Below, one piece after another: positions 52,398-61,547 of a stretch of DNA of 64,000 nucleotides. Below the pieces are notes generated by a model. That model searched no databases and had not been told where the DNA came from. It saw only the letters and a list, made by a program, of their open reading frames with translations. Origin of the DNA: Hyphomonas sp. Mor2. GTDB taxonomy: Bacteria; Pseudomonadota; Alphaproteobacteria; Caulobacterales; Hyphomonadaceae. Every line of letters begins with the position of its first letter. The stretch's first letter is position 1. The position numbers and the translations under genes are program-made. The DNA is taken from the NCBI RefSeq assembly GCF_001854405.1, contig NZ_CP017718.1, forward strand, positions 3,348,001 through 3,412,000. The letters run 5' to 3'.

Positions 52398-53756
52398 CTA
52401 GACCAGGACGTCGTCTTCCTTTGCGAACTTTGCCAGCAAATAGGCGTCATTATCCTCGATCGGTTCGAGCTTCCCAAACGCGAAGGCATTCCGGTCCATG
52501 ACCAGATCGCGGGGTCTAAGGGCGCGGGAAATCTCAAGCCCGTCCAGACTGCGCGCCCTTGAGAATGCCACATAAGACTGTCCGTGCGCAAACATGCCGC
52601 GATCGAGATCGATGTAGACCTTGTCCAGGGTCAGGCCTTGCGCCTTGTGGATGGTCACCGCATAGGCGAGGCGCACCGGTACCTGTTTGAACGTGCCGAC
52701 CACCTCGCGCGAGACTTTCTTGGTCTCTGGATCAAGGGAGTACTTGTACTTCTCCCAGGCGGCGGGCTCGATTTCATATTCGTGCCCATCCAGCTCGACC
52801 AGAACATTGCGGCCGGACCAGCCGGAGACGGTGGCGAGCGAGCCATTGACCCAGCGCCCGTCCGGATCGTTCTTGATCAACATCACGCGCGCGCATTCTT
52901 TCAGTTCCAGATCGGCTTCGGTGGGATAGGTCTTCTCATCGAAATCGCCCTGGACGCGAGCCTCGAACACTTTCTCTGGCCCGGGCAATTCATCGAGCCG
53001 AGCCTGGTTGATGCGGAAGGCGTTGGCATTGTTCGGGGTCAGCACGATGTGGGTTTCGCTGGCCTCCACCGCGTCACGATCCGAGACGACGCTACGCAGG
53101 ACCGACTCGTCGGCTGGGGTCAGTCGCCCCTGGCGCATGGCGCCAAGCAGGGCCAGGAAGCGTGGATCTTCCTGTCGGAAGACGTGTTTGAGGGCCAGAA
53201 GCGCGAACTCCGCTTCCTTGAAGGCGGGCGCATTGAAGAAGTAGTGCCCACCATAGCGTTCCTTCAGGATCGGGTCTTCATCTCCGCGCACAACAGGTGG
53301 CAATTGATGCAGGTCTCCGGACAGGATCATTCGGACGCCGCCAAATGGGCGTTTTGACCCGCGATTGAGCTTCAGGCTGCGATCAATGGCGTCCAGCATA
53401 TCGGCGCGGACCATGGAGATCTCATCAATGATGATCGTTTCTGCCGCTTTCATGATCCGGGCGGTGCGCAGGCGTTTCACGTCCTGTGGCTCGATCAGGC
53501 GCGGCGGGAGTTTGAAGAAGCTGTGTAGCGTCTGCCCGCCGGCATTCATGGCGGCGACCCCGGTCGGGGCGAGGACGATGGCGCTGTCGCCGGCCTGCTC
53601 GACAAATCTGCGCAACAGGGTTGTCTTACCCGTACCGGCCCGGCCTGTGAGGAACAGGTTGCCCTGGGCGCCCGCCCCTCGGCTCACCCATTCTGCGGGT
53701 TTGGCATAAATCGTGTCGGGCGTTTCAGCTCCGCTCAGAGCAGGCAAATCAGTCAT
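52398..53756 (-). CDS. PIF1-like / RecD-type superfamily 1B DNA helicase
   Basis: A 452-residue ATPase. Walker A LTGRAGTGKTTLLRRF (about 36-51), motif Ia LAPTGVAAMNAGGQTLHSFF, Walker B TIIIDEISMVRADMLD, motif III MILSGDLHQLPPVV, and the C-terminal motifs VTIHKAQGLTLDKVYIDLD (split) and YVAFSRARSLDGLEI identify a PIF1/RRM3-like helicase. Bacterial members probably resolve structured DNA or replication barriers. Single gene with no evident partner. Confidence 0.93.
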   Translation of the reverse strand: MTDLPALSGAETPDTIYAKPAEWVSRGAGAQGNLFLTGRAGTGKTTLLRRFVEQAGDSAIVLAPTGVAAMNAGGQTLHSFFKLPPRLIEPQDVKRLRTARIMKAAETIIIDEISMVRADMLDAIDRSLKLNRGSKRPFGGVRMILSGDLHQLPPVVRGDEDPILKERYGGHYFFNAPAFKEAEFALLALKHVFRQEDPRFLALLGAMRQGRLTPADESVLRSVVSDRDAVEASETHIVLTPNNANAFRINQARLDELPGPEKVFEARVQGDFDEKTYPTEADLELKECARVMLIKNDPDGRWVNGSLATVSGWSGRNVLVELDGHEYEIEPAAWEKYKYSLDPETKKVSREVVGTFKQVPVRLAYAVTIHKAQGLTLDKVYIDLDRGMFAHGQSYVAFSRARSLDGLEISRALRPRDLVMDRNAFAFGKLEPIEDNDAYLLAKFAKEDDVLV

Positions 53757-53786
53757 GGACGGCCAGCCATAGCGGGCTTTGCCGGG

Positions 53787-54599
53787 CTAGGGAATGTTCT
53801 CACACTGGACGGTGCTCGTGGCGCGGCAGGCGCCGTCGAGATCCTCGACCAGGGTTTTGGGCCGCGAGGCGAGAATGCCACCACGCTCGAAGCAGACATT
53901 GATTGCCTTCACACGGGCATGTTCGACATAGATGGTGGAGTCCTGGTCGCAATTCTGGCTCGGATTGACCTCAATGGTTTCGCTGACGGGAAAGGCCCGC
54001 AACTGCCGCTGCAGGACCGGGACGGTATAGTCCTCGGGCAGGCCCTGGAACTCGACCATGAAGTTCCTCAGCAGAATAGTCGGGTCAGCGATCTCTCGTT
54101 CCGCAGGATCGACATAACAGGAGCCAAGGGTCCTATACGCATATGCCTCGCCCTCTTGCGCCATGGCGGTCGCAAAAGCGCGTTCAGCCGCCAGGCGTCT
54201 TTGGTGGAAATCAGCACTGCGAATACCCAGATGCGCATCCATGTCGAGTTTCAGCCAATGCTGCCAATGGGCACTCGCCGTGGCTTCCGTGAAATCCGGG
54301 TGTCTGGCGCGTGAATCTTCCGGTGTACGGATCGTACTTGCTGCCAGATAGGACCACGCGGCCATGCATCGCATCGGTGTGGCGAGATTTTCCACCGGAA
54401 TAGTAACCGCCTCTTCCGATCCGTTTTCGAACCGCTCCGTCGTGGCCACGGGGATCGTAACATCTTGACGATTCAACTCATAAATCTCGCCTTCCTCGCT
54501 CAAAGGGGGCGTTTCTATGGCGACAGACTCTTGCGCATGCGCGAGGGAAAATGAGACGATGCATGCTAGCGCCAGGGGACGCAGTCGCGCTACAAGCAT
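53787..54599 (-). CDS. Exported hypothetical protein
   Basis: A 270-residue protein with a Sec signal (MLVARLRPLALACIV..., cleavage after LAHA), a Thr/Val-rich segment, a helical middle (AAWSYLAAST, HWQHWLKLDMDAHLG, RRLAAERAFATAMAQEGEAYAYRTLG split) and a C-terminal part with several cysteines (NPSQNCDQD, NVCFERGG, DGACRATSTVQCENIP). No family recognised. The start MLVARL is chosen because AGGG and the signal peptide lie there. Located 30 bp from the helicase gene on the same strand. Confidence 0.7.
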   Translation of the reverse strand: MLVARLRPLALACIVSFSLAHAQESVAIETPPLSEEGEIYELNRQDVTIPVATTERFENGSEEAVTIPVENLATPMRCMAAWSYLAASTIRTPEDSRARHPDFTEATASAHWQHWLKLDMDAHLGIRSADFHQRRLAAERAFATAMAQEGEAYAYRTLGSCYVDPAEREIADPTILLRNFMVEFQGLPEDYTVPVLQRQLRAFPVSETIEVNPSQNCDQDSTIYVEHARVKAINVCFERGGILASRPKTLVEDLDGACRATSTVQCENIP

Positions 54600-54695
54600 G
54601 ATGACCCTTTGTTTTGAAACACTACACTCGCGTACAAGTCGTACGCGTGTTTCCGGCAAGGCTCAAGGGCGAAGATTAGTTAAGGGGCATTAACA

Positions 54696-55364
54696 ATGCA
54701 GCTGTCTGAAACGTTTACACAAATGGATGCCTACCTGGAACGATCGGTCTTGCGGCCCGACCCTGTTCTGGAGACCATCGCAGCGAACAGCGACGCTGAG
54801 GGCCTTGTGCCACATGCCGTGACGCCGCTGCAGGCCGAGTTTCTTGCCTTCCTGATCCGGATCACCGGCGCGCGCCGCGTCCTCGAAATTGGCTGTTTGG
54901 GGGGCTATTCGGCGGTGGCGATGGCGCGGGCGCTGCCGGATGATGGGTCTCTGCTGACGACGGAGATTGATACGCGAACCGCTGGCGTCGCGCGTGCAAA
55001 CATGGACCAGTCCGGCTTTGGCGATTGGATTGAGCTATTTGTCGGTCCCGCCATGGACGCGCTGGACCGCGAACATGCGGCTGGCCGTGTATTTGATTTC
55101 GTCTTCATCGATGCCGACAAGGTCAATCACAAGAATTATCTCGAGCGGGCCCTGAGCCTGTCGCGACCGGGCACTGTCATTGTGGCAGACAATATCGTGC
55201 GCGGCGGCGCGGTGCTTGACGCGGACAGTTCAGAAAACAGCGTGCGCGGCGTGCGGGAGATGCTGGCCTATGCCGAGACTCTGGACGGGGTCGAGATGAC
55301 GGCGTTGCAAACCGTCGGTGCCAAGGGGTATGACGGCATGGCTTTGTTCCGGGTGACCGGATAG
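54696..55364 (+). CDS. O-methyltransferase (COMT-like, class I SAM)
   Basis: A 222-residue enzyme of the caffeoyl-CoA/catechol O-methyltransferase type. Motif I is RVLEIGCLGGYSAVAMARAL (about 57-76), then TTEIDTRTAGVA; the metal-binding acidic residues are in FDFVFIDADKVNHKNYLE (about 130-147) and VADNIVRGG. AAGGGG lies upstream of the ATG. Substrate not predictable. Confidence 0.92.
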   Translation: MQLSETFTQMDAYLERSVLRPDPVLETIAANSDAEGLVPHAVTPLQAEFLAFLIRITGARRVLEIGCLGGYSAVAMARALPDDGSLLTTEIDTRTAGVARANMDQSGFGDWIELFVGPAMDALDREHAAGRVFDFVFIDADKVNHKNYLERALSLSRPGTVIVADNIVRGGAVLDADSSENSVRGVREMLAYAETLDGVEMTALQTVGAKGYDGMALFRVTG

Positions 55365-55367
55365 GCG

Positions 55368-56180
55368 CTAGAGATCGCGCCAGGTGACGCGGACCCCGAG
55401 CTCGGCGAACACTTCGTCCCAATAATCCTTGAGCGGGCCGCGTTGCATGTCGACATAGCGTGCGCGCGGGATGAGCCGGATTTCGAGTTCGACGCCGTTT
55501 AGACTGTCTCCGAACCGGCGCATGGTCGTGTCGGCGACGCTGATCGCATCTGGCAGTGTTTCAGGCAGGGTTCCGCCACCGCCATAGATGGTGAACACGT
55601 CCGAGTTTTGCAGCATGTCCGAAATGATCACGATGCGGCGGGACGGCGCTCGGCTGGAAAACGCATCGGTCTGACCCAGCCGCGCCAGCGCTTCCAGGAC
55701 CGGACTGCTCGGCGCCTCTTTAGGCTCGACCAGGTCCTCGAGGATCGATTCCATGGGCTGGTTAAACTTCTCATTGAACCGCTCCTCGATCTGAACTGGA
55801 TTCCGGAACAGGGCATTAACCTGATCACCGCGGCCTGGATTGCAAAGCGAGAATCGCCCGCGCGGATCGAATTGCCCATCCTGATCCAGCTCGAACAGAG
55901 TGAACCGCTCGCCAATCGCCAGTCGGTTGCGCGCCCGGCGGATCACAGCGGCAATCAGATCGGCCTGTTGCGGACTGTATTCATCGGTCTTGTCGATGAT
56001 CACCGCAGTGTGGGGCGGCAGCTCATCCGAGATCTCACACAGAGTGAGCTCATCATAAGGTTCCGGTTGCAAGGCGTAAAAGGAGAAGCCGATAATTGCC
56101 ACGGCCAGGCCCGCCAGAACGAAATTGAGGATCGCCTGATTGCGCTGTTTCTTCTGCCGTGTGCGACGTCGCCGTGCCAT
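55368..56180 (-). CDS. Single-pass membrane protein with a VWA-like extracytoplasmic domain
   Basis: A 270-residue protein: basic N-terminus MARRRRTRQKK, one membrane helix (about 19-40, FVLAGLAVAIIGFSFYAL), then a soluble domain whose strand TAVIIDKTDEYSPQQADLI (about 58-76) and RRIVIISDMLQNSDVFTIY (about 178-196) resemble the first and middle strands of a von Willebrand A fold; the MIDAS-like acidic cluster reads DKTDEYS rather than DxSxS. It is directly downstream of a multi-pass membrane gene and the two look like one functional unit. Function unknown. The ATG at 56180 is preferred over a TTG five codons upstream. Confidence 0.65.
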   Translation of the reverse strand: MARRRRTRQKKQRNQAILNFVLAGLAVAIIGFSFYALQPEPYDELTLCEISDELPPHTAVIIDKTDEYSPQQADLIAAVIRRARNRLAIGERFTLFELDQDGQFDPRGRFSLCNPGRGDQVNALFRNPVQIEERFNEKFNQPMESILEDLVEPKEAPSSPVLEALARLGQTDAFSSRAPSRRIVIISDMLQNSDVFTIYGGGGTLPETLPDAISVADTTMRRFGDSLNGVELEIRLIPRARYVDMQRGPLKDYWDEVFAELGVRVTWRDL

Positions 56181-56195
56181 GCCCCAAAACCCCAA

Positions 56196-57362
56196 TTACC
56201 CGTCTGTCTTCGGTTTCACCTTGAACTGGTCAACAATCTCGTGCTCGAGTCCGAACTCGTCAGACAAACCATCATCTGTGGTGCGAAGCAACTTGATATA
56301 GGGCGCAACCATGTCGCTCATCGTGCGGTGAATGAGCATTTTTTCCTTCGGTGTCAGGTCGCTACCTTTGACCTCCATGACCTCGTCTTTGATGTCCTCA
56401 TAACTGTCTTCGAACATGTAGAGGGCGTCGCGAAGTTCGGCGCGGGCGCGTTCCAGGCCGCGAGCGGCGTCACTGAAGCCCGGGAAAGGAGAGTCGAGGC
56501 GCCGACCTTCAAAAGCTGCGAAGGCTGCAATGGCGAGGCCCAGGGCAAACAGAACCATGGCGTCAAGCGAGTGCAGGGCAAATGGCCGGCACATCGCGTT
56601 CGTAGCCGCGCTACCGATCGTTTTTCCAAGATCCGAATTCAGGATTTCCTCGCACACGGCAGGATCAACGATGAAGTGCGGGAACACCTTTGTGGGCAGG
56701 CCCGCAGGCATTTCCTGATTGAGAGCCTGCACGTCAAGAATGTTTCGATAATGAGCCGCTGACAGGTTCACGAGGAAGACCAGCGATAGGCCAACGATGA
56801 TCGCAATCAGGCCCATGAGCACATACAGGTTTCTCCGACTGAATATGTTCTCAAGATCGATTGGCATGGAAATGTGCCGCATGCCCCAATAGCCGACAAT
56901 AAAGAAGCTGGTTGCCACATTGGCGAGCGAGACGGCGGCGGCCTGAAAGATGCCGCCTGCCAGACCGAACTCGCTCTGTTTGGCGAAGAAATAGGCGTTG
57001 GCCGCGCTTTCAAAGATGATCATCAAGGCGATGATCGAAAGCTGGAACAGCGGAACCTTGGGGTGGCTGGATATGTAATGAACACCGCGCCCCGTTGCTT
57101 CGCCGAGTTTGAGCTTACGGTGGTGATACTTCTGCGGTGCTTCAGGGTCATTCGCATCCGGTGTTTCCTTGATGCGCTTACGTTTGGACGGCAGGTGATA
57201 ATCCCCACCCAATTGTCGGAATCGATAAAAGCTGAGCGCCGCGCGCGTGGTATAGTCGGCTTGCAGGATGACCTCGTTAAAGGCATCGCTCGGGCGACAA
57301 GTCAGATCGATAATATCCTGATCGTCCAACGCGCCGGATGTACCTGGTGCGTGTTCATTCAT
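56196..57362 (-). CDS. Multi-pass membrane protein of unknown function, partner of the VWA-like gene
   Basis: A 388-residue protein: cytoplasmic N-terminus (DLTCRPSDAFNEVILQADYTTRAAL split, basic PSKRKRIKE), four to five membrane helices (about 110-145, 140-165, 180-205, 265-285), a larger loop with three cysteines, and a C-terminal helical region (AARGLERARAELRDALYMFEDSYEDIKDEV split) likely coiled. There is no transporter signature. The start MNEHAP is favoured over an upstream start. It lies 15 bp before the VWA-like gene. I do not recognise the family. Confidence 0.65.
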   Translation of the reverse strand: MNEHAPGTSGALDDQDIIDLTCRPSDAFNEVILQADYTTRAALSFYRFRQLGGDYHLPSKRKRIKETPDANDPEAPQKYHHRKLKLGEATGRGVHYISSHPKVPLFQLSIIALMIIFESAANAYFFAKQSEFGLAGGIFQAAAVSLANVATSFFIVGYWGMRHISMPIDLENIFSRRNLYVLMGLIAIIVGLSLVFLVNLSAAHYRNILDVQALNQEMPAGLPTKVFPHFIVDPAVCEEILNSDLGKTIGSAATNAMCRPFALHSLDAMVLFALGLAIAAFAAFEGRRLDSPFPGFSDAARGLERARAELRDALYMFEDSYEDIKDEVMEVKGSDLTPKEKMLIHRTMSDMVAPYIKLLRTTDDGLSDEFGLEHEIVDQFKVKPKTDG

Positions 57363-57460
57363 CAGCTTGCCTCCCGGTTCAGGACCCATTTGCCTGTTAA
57401 CCTTTTAGTAAGAACTTTTGTCACGCTTTTGATGAATTAAGACAAAGACGTGACGAATTC

Positions 57461-57485
57461 TGGCGAGATGAATAGGGGCTCGCCA
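57461..57485 (+). promoter_or_regulatory. Leader hairpin before the MoeB-like gene
   Basis: TGGCGAG-11 bases-CTCGCCA: perfect 7-bp stem, ending 30 bp before the start codon. The same 150-bp gap also has GTCACG...CGTGAC inverted repeats (57420-57455). It could be a regulatory hairpin; no known riboswitch pattern is visible. Confidence 0.35.
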
Positions 57486-57514
57486 CAATTCGCGTCGCGC
57501 GATAGATAGCCCGT

Positions 57515-58255
57515 ATGAGCCTCACGCCAGATCAGATTGAACGCCACAAGCGCCACATCCTGCTCAAGGAGATCGGCGGACCAGGCGTGTCCAGACTGCG
57601 AACCGCGAGGGTCTCGATTATCGGCGCCGGTGCTTTAGGCGGACCTTGCGCCTTGTATCTCGCAGCGGCAGGAGTGGGTGAGATCGAGATCTGGGACGAT
57701 GACACGGTCGATCGCTCCAATCTGCAACGCCAGATTCAATTCTCGGACGCCGATCTCGGGCGCAGCAAGGCGCACTTGCTTCGTGACCGACTGCTTGCGC
57801 TCAATCCTGATGTTCAGGTGACGGTCCGGGAAAACCGCTTTTCAACGGGCGAGACCGCTTCGGGTGACATTCTGATCGATGCGACGGACAATTTTGAAAC
57901 CCGATTTCTCCTCAATCGTGTTGCCCATGAGAGTGAACGCTATCTGGTGTCAGGCGCGGCCAGCCGCTGGAGCGGACAAGTTGCGGTTTACGCCTCGGGC
58001 AAGTTGCCGGACGCGCCCTGTTATCAATGCTTTGTTCCGGACATGCCGCCCGAAGCGGAAGCCTGCGATGATGTCGGTGTGGTCGGCGCCCTGACCGGCA
58101 TTGTCGGGTCGAGCATGGCGATGGAAGTCGTAAAACTTGTTGTCGGGACCGGAGATCCACTGATTGGTCGATTGCTCATTATTGACGGGCTTACTGGCGA
58201 AACTCGCGTCCTCAAGCTTCGTCCGAACCCGGACTGTCCGGTCTGTGGGCTGTGA
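57515..58255 (+). CDS. HesA/MoeB/ThiF-family adenylyltransferase
   Basis: A 246-residue E1-like enzyme that adenylates the C-terminal glycine of a sulfur-carrier protein such as MoaD or ThiS. The ATP-binding GAGALGGPCALYLAAAG (about 35-51), DDTVDRSNLQRQIQF (about 61-75), and the GRSKA segment are intact, and the zinc-binding pairs CYQC and CPVCGL are at about 169 and at the C-terminus. There is no rhodanese extension. MoeB (molybdopterin) is the closest description, but no moa or thi gene is adjacent, so the carrier partner is open. Confidence 0.9.
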   Translation: MSLTPDQIERHKRHILLKEIGGPGVSRLRTARVSIIGAGALGGPCALYLAAAGVGEIEIWDDDTVDRSNLQRQIQFSDADLGRSKAHLLRDRLLALNPDVQVTVRENRFSTGETASGDILIDATDNFETRFLLNRVAHESERYLVSGAASRWSGQVAVYASGKLPDAPCYQCFVPDMPPEAEACDDVGVVGALTGIVGSSMAMEVVKLVVGTGDPLIGRLLIIDGLTGETRVLKLRPNPDCPVCGL

Positions 58256-58319
58256 ATCTTTCCTTTGACAGGGTTAATATTTGACGGTTTTACGACACAA
58301 GGGTTTGTGGAGTAGTCGG

Positions 58320-59351
58320 ATGTTACGCAGAACGCTCGCCGTTATTCTCACCATTGTTGCCGTGCTGGCGGCAGGCTGGCTGGCCCTGCGCCGCGCCGAC
58401 ATCCCTTATGACACGCTGGAAACCATTTACTCGACGCCGGACACTCAGTTCATGACGCTGGATGACGGGTTGAAGGTGCACTACACCGATACCGGGCCGC
58501 AGGACCGATCCACACTTGTTCTGGTGCACGGCTTTTCTGCCTCTCTCCACACATGGGAGGCCTGGAAAACCAATCTTGAGGTGGATTATCGGGTGATCAC
58601 GCTCGATCTGCCAGGCCATGGCCTGACCCGAGCGGACGACCCGGTTCAGCCCACCATAGAGCGCTTCACCAACGTGGTGCATGAGGTCACGCAGGATCTC
58701 GGCGTTGAGAGGTTTACCCTTGCCGGGAATTCAATGGGTGGCAACACGGCCTGGTCCTATGCACTGGCTTATCCTGAAACGCTGGAAGGCCTGATCCTGG
58801 TTGATGCCTCAGGCTGGCCCGAGACCGATGAGGATAATGAAAACAGCCCCTTCATCTTCACATTGCTTGCCAATCCCATCGCGCGGACGGTCATGAAAGA
58901 TCTCGACATGACGTCGCTGACCCGTTCCGGACTGGAAGATTCCTATACAGATCAGAGCTTTGTCACGGATGATCTTGTCCAGCGTTATGTCGCGCTGTCC
59001 CGCGCGCCGGGGCATCGTGAGACATTGCTGGGAATTATGGCGGGCGACCGTGTCGAGGCCACCGCTGAAACGCTCAGCGCGATCGAAGTTCCCACCCTGA
59101 TCATGTGGGGACGTGACGACAATCTTGTGCCAGTGTCCAGTGCGCAAAAATTCGCCGATGCAATCCCGGGTTCGAGACAGGTCATCTACGATGATGTTGG
59201 CCACCTGCCGCAGGAGGAAGCAGCGGTGCAGTCTATCGCAGATGTTCGCGCCTTCATGCTCGAGGTGGAGTGGGGCGCGCTCGATGAAGAAGAAATTGTG
59301 CCTGCGGGCGATCCTCGCATGGGAGAGAATCGCCCGATCGGCGACAACTAG
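58320..59351 (+). CDS. Membrane-anchored alpha/beta hydrolase
   Basis: A 343-residue hydrolase with an N-terminal membrane anchor (about 4-22, TLAVILTIVAVLAAGWLAL). The catalytic elements are LVLVHGFSASLHTWEAW, LDLPGHGLT, the elbow LAGNSMGGNTAW (Ser in GNSMGG at about 141), the Asp in MWGRDDNLVP and the His in DDVGHLPQEEA. The closest groups are haloalkane dehalogenase/epoxide-hydrolase-like and MhpC-like enzymes. The start MLRRTL is taken; the upstream frame lacks a ribosome site. A Glu/Asp-rich tail of about 30 residues follows the fold. Confidence 0.88.
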   Translation: MLRRTLAVILTIVAVLAAGWLALRRADIPYDTLETIYSTPDTQFMTLDDGLKVHYTDTGPQDRSTLVLVHGFSASLHTWEAWKTNLEVDYRVITLDLPGHGLTRADDPVQPTIERFTNVVHEVTQDLGVERFTLAGNSMGGNTAWSYALAYPETLEGLILVDASGWPETDEDNENSPFIFTLLANPIARTVMKDLDMTSLTRSGLEDSYTDQSFVTDDLVQRYVALSRAPGHRETLLGIMAGDRVEATAETLSAIEVPTLIMWGRDDNLVPVSSAQKFADAIPGSRQVIYDDVGHLPQEEAAVQSIADVRAFMLEVEWGALDEEEIVPAGDPRMGENRPIGDN

Positions 59352-59354
59352 TAC

Positions 59355-60284
59355 TTATTCAGATCCGCTTGCGAGATCCGCATAGATCAATCGCGTAAAG
59401 CGCGCTTCATCAATGAACCCCCAGGCCCAGTCTTCAACCCATGGCGTGAGTGGCGCGGCGTCCAGGGTCGCTTCTATATCCTTACCGGCATCGATTTCGG
59501 CTTGAACTGCGTTCACTGAACCCGTCAACATCTCCAGAGTCCGCGCAATGTCAGCTTTGCTCGCGAGGGCGCCATGGCCCGGGATGATGCGCGTTTCGTC
59601 ATTGATCGTATCAGACATGGCCTGAGACGCGGCGACAAAACCGGAAAAGGACCCTCCGGATGTGATATCCACGAATGGGAACATGCCGTTGAACATCAAG
59701 TCGCCGGTATGCAGCACGTTGGCTTCCTCGAAATAGATGAACGTGTCGCCATCCGTATGCGCGTCCGGCGTATGGATCAGGCGGACGGTCTGTCCGTTAA
59801 GGTATAGCGTCAACTGATCATTGAATGTGATCACCGGCCAGGCTTCCGGCGGAGAGGCAGGTACAGTCATCTCCTGTCCAAAAAAATCGCGGGTGACGTC
59901 AACGGTGACGCGATCGCGAACCCCATCATGGGCGATGATTGTCGTCCCGGTCGCACCGATAATGGCATTGCCACCGACATGGTCGCCATGCCAGTGCGTG
60001 TTGACCAGGTAGCGTGGCGTCTCGCCTGCAATCTCGTTTATGGCGCTCAGAATGCCAGGCGCCATGTCTGCGTACTGACTGTCAATGACGAATACGCCGT
60101 CTTCACCGGCCAGCACGCCGATATTCCCGCCGCGTCCCTGCAGCATGTACAGACCGTCTCCCAGATCGGTCGTGGTGACAGGCACAGGTTGGGCTTGTTG
60201 GGTGAGTTGGACGTGCGGGCCGTGCGCCCATGCCGCCGGACTGGCGGCCAGGCCAATTGCGGCCAGGGTGAATGTGAATCTCAT
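59355..60284 (-). CDS. Exported metallo-beta-lactamase-fold hydrolase
   Basis: A 309-residue protein with a signal peptide (cleavage near AAWAHG) and a class B-like metal site: NTHWHGDHVGGN (about 96-107, HxHxDH), the Asp/His of HTPDAHTDGDTFIYF, and PGHGAL at about 232. It belongs to the large family of periplasmic MBL-fold hydrolases (including SoxH/quinoprotein-relay-like members). A stem at the ribosome site (TCTCTCCCC...GGAGAGAGA read leftward) is seen 10 bp before the start. Substrate unknown. Confidence 0.9.
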   Translation of the reverse strand: MRFTFTLAAIGLAASPAAWAHGPHVQLTQQAQPVPVTTTDLGDGLYMLQGRGGNIGVLAGEDGVFVIDSQYADMAPGILSAINEIAGETPRYLVNTHWHGDHVGGNAIIGATGTTIIAHDGVRDRVTVDVTRDFFGQEMTVPASPPEAWPVITFNDQLTLYLNGQTVRLIHTPDAHTDGDTFIYFEEANVLHTGDLMFNGMFPFVDITSGGSFSGFVAASQAMSDTINDETRIIPGHGALASKADIARTLEMLTGSVNAVQAEIDAGKDIEATLDAAPLTPWVEDWAWGFIDEARFTRLIYADLASGSE

Positions 60285-60348
60285 CTCTCTCTCCTCGATA
60301 TGGGGAGAGATATACGCCGCTTATGGGTGCATGCCAGTCACGATGAGT

Positions 60349-60819
60349 TTATGCGGAGGCGTCTGCGGTCTGCGGACAAAGCAGCCGCTGGATCTGTTCG
60401 ACATCCTCCGTGCCGCGCAGGGCTTCGCGCAGGTCGGCATTTCGGAACGTGCGGCTGACCTGGGCGAGAGCGCGCAAATGATCGGCGCCGGATGCGTTTG
60501 GTGCGAGCAGCATGAAAATGAGATCGCAAGGACGTCCGTCAATGGCGTCGAAATCGACGCCCTCTTCGAGTTTCACAAAGGCACCAACTGGTTTGTCGAG
60601 CGCCGGAATGCGTGCATGCGGAATGGCGACGCCCTCGCCGACACTCGTCGAGCCCAGGTTTTCGCGTTCAATGACGGCATCGAAGATGTCGCGGCCATCA
60701 ATTCCCGTCTTGTCGCCAATCGCAGAAGCAAGCGTGCGCAAGATCTGCTTGCGGCTTTCGCTCGCTTGCGACCCAAGAATAACGCCCTCCGCGAGGAGGC
60801 TTGAAAGATCATTTGCCAT
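60349..60819 (-). CDS. ptsN: Nitrogen-regulatory PTS EIIA protein
   Basis: EIIA-Ntr of 156 residues, the end acceptor of the PTS-Ntr phosphorelay (EI-Ntr, NPr, EIIA-Ntr), which tunes potassium, nitrogen and envelope functions. The phosphorylated His is in GVAIPHARIPALDKP (about 67). It follows hpf by 20 bp on the same strand, the usual order in Alphaproteobacteria, but rpoN does not sit upstream here. Confidence 0.95.
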   Translation of the reverse strand: MANDLSSLLAEGVILGSQASESRKQILRTLASAIGDKTGIDGRDIFDAVIERENLGSTSVGEGVAIPHARIPALDKPVGAFVKLEEGVDFDAIDGRPCDLIFMLLAPNASGADHLRALAQVSRTFRNADLREALRGTEDVEQIQRLLCPQTADASA

Positions 60820-60839
60820 TTTTACTCTGACCTATCGGT

Positions 60840-61415
60840 TCAACCGGTGGCGGAATGTCCCGCCGGATCTACCCACCCGATATTGCCGTCTTCACGGCGA
60901 TACACCATGTTCAGGCCGCTGTGTTTCACATTTCGAAACAAAACGGCAGGGGTATCTGACAGTTCCAACTGCATTACAGCTTCCGAAACAGACATGGTTT
61001 TCACGTCTGCAGCAGATTCCGCAACGATCAGCGGTGCTTCGCCCTTGTCTTCGGGCGTTTCATCGTCGCTTCCCTTAATAATGAAAGCGTTGGCGGGCTC
61101 ACTCGGCAGTGGTGACCTCTTATGATGATCCTTTAACCGGCGATGGTAGCGGCGGACGCGCTTTTCCATCTTCTCCAATGCATCTTCCAAGGAGGCATAT
61201 GGGTCACTGGCTGACCCGGTCGACTGCAGTACAATCCCGGACGGGAGATGGACATTGCAATCTGTAATCACCTCATGGCCGCGTCTTTCCACGGTTACAC
61301 TGGCATCAAAACTACGGTCGAAATATTTGGTAACAGCGGCTTCCAGGCCATCAGAAATACGCTCGCTGAGCGCGTCTCCTACATCCATATGCCGTCCTGC
61401 GATTTTTATCGTCAC
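60840..61415 (-). CDS. hpf: Long-form ribosome hibernation promoting factor
   Basis: A 191-residue Hpf of the long type. The N-terminal S30AE domain (about 1-105, with VTVERRGHEVITDCNVHLPSG and EKMEKRVRRYHRRLKDHHKR split) binds the 30S decoding site; the C-terminal domain (about 135-190, SVSEAVMQLELSDTPAVLFRN, YRREDGNIGWVDP) drives 100S dimer formation. Long-form Hpf without Rmf is the norm in Alphaproteobacteria. Confidence 0.96.
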   Translation of the reverse strand: MTIKIAGRHMDVGDALSERISDGLEAAVTKYFDRSFDASVTVERRGHEVITDCNVHLPSGIVLQSTGSASDPYASLEDALEKMEKRVRRYHRRLKDHHKRSPLPSEPANAFIIKGSDDETPEDKGEAPLIVAESAADVKTMSVSEAVMQLELSDTPAVLFRNVKHSGLNMVYRREDGNIGWVDPAGHSATG

Positions 61416-61547
61416 GGAGAACTCCGTTTATTAAGTGCCCAGTATAACGAGCATTTTCTGCAAATCGAGCCCCATCAGCAATAAATCGATGGATAATCCT
61501 GTGAATGCAAGCCGCGTTCCGATGACGACTATGTCATACAGACTTGG

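Noticed and set aside
57363..57514. Possible CtrA box (TTAACC..GTAA) upstream of the membrane gene
   Set aside because: One half-site departs from TTAA-N7-TTAA and such matches arise by chance in AT-rich gaps.
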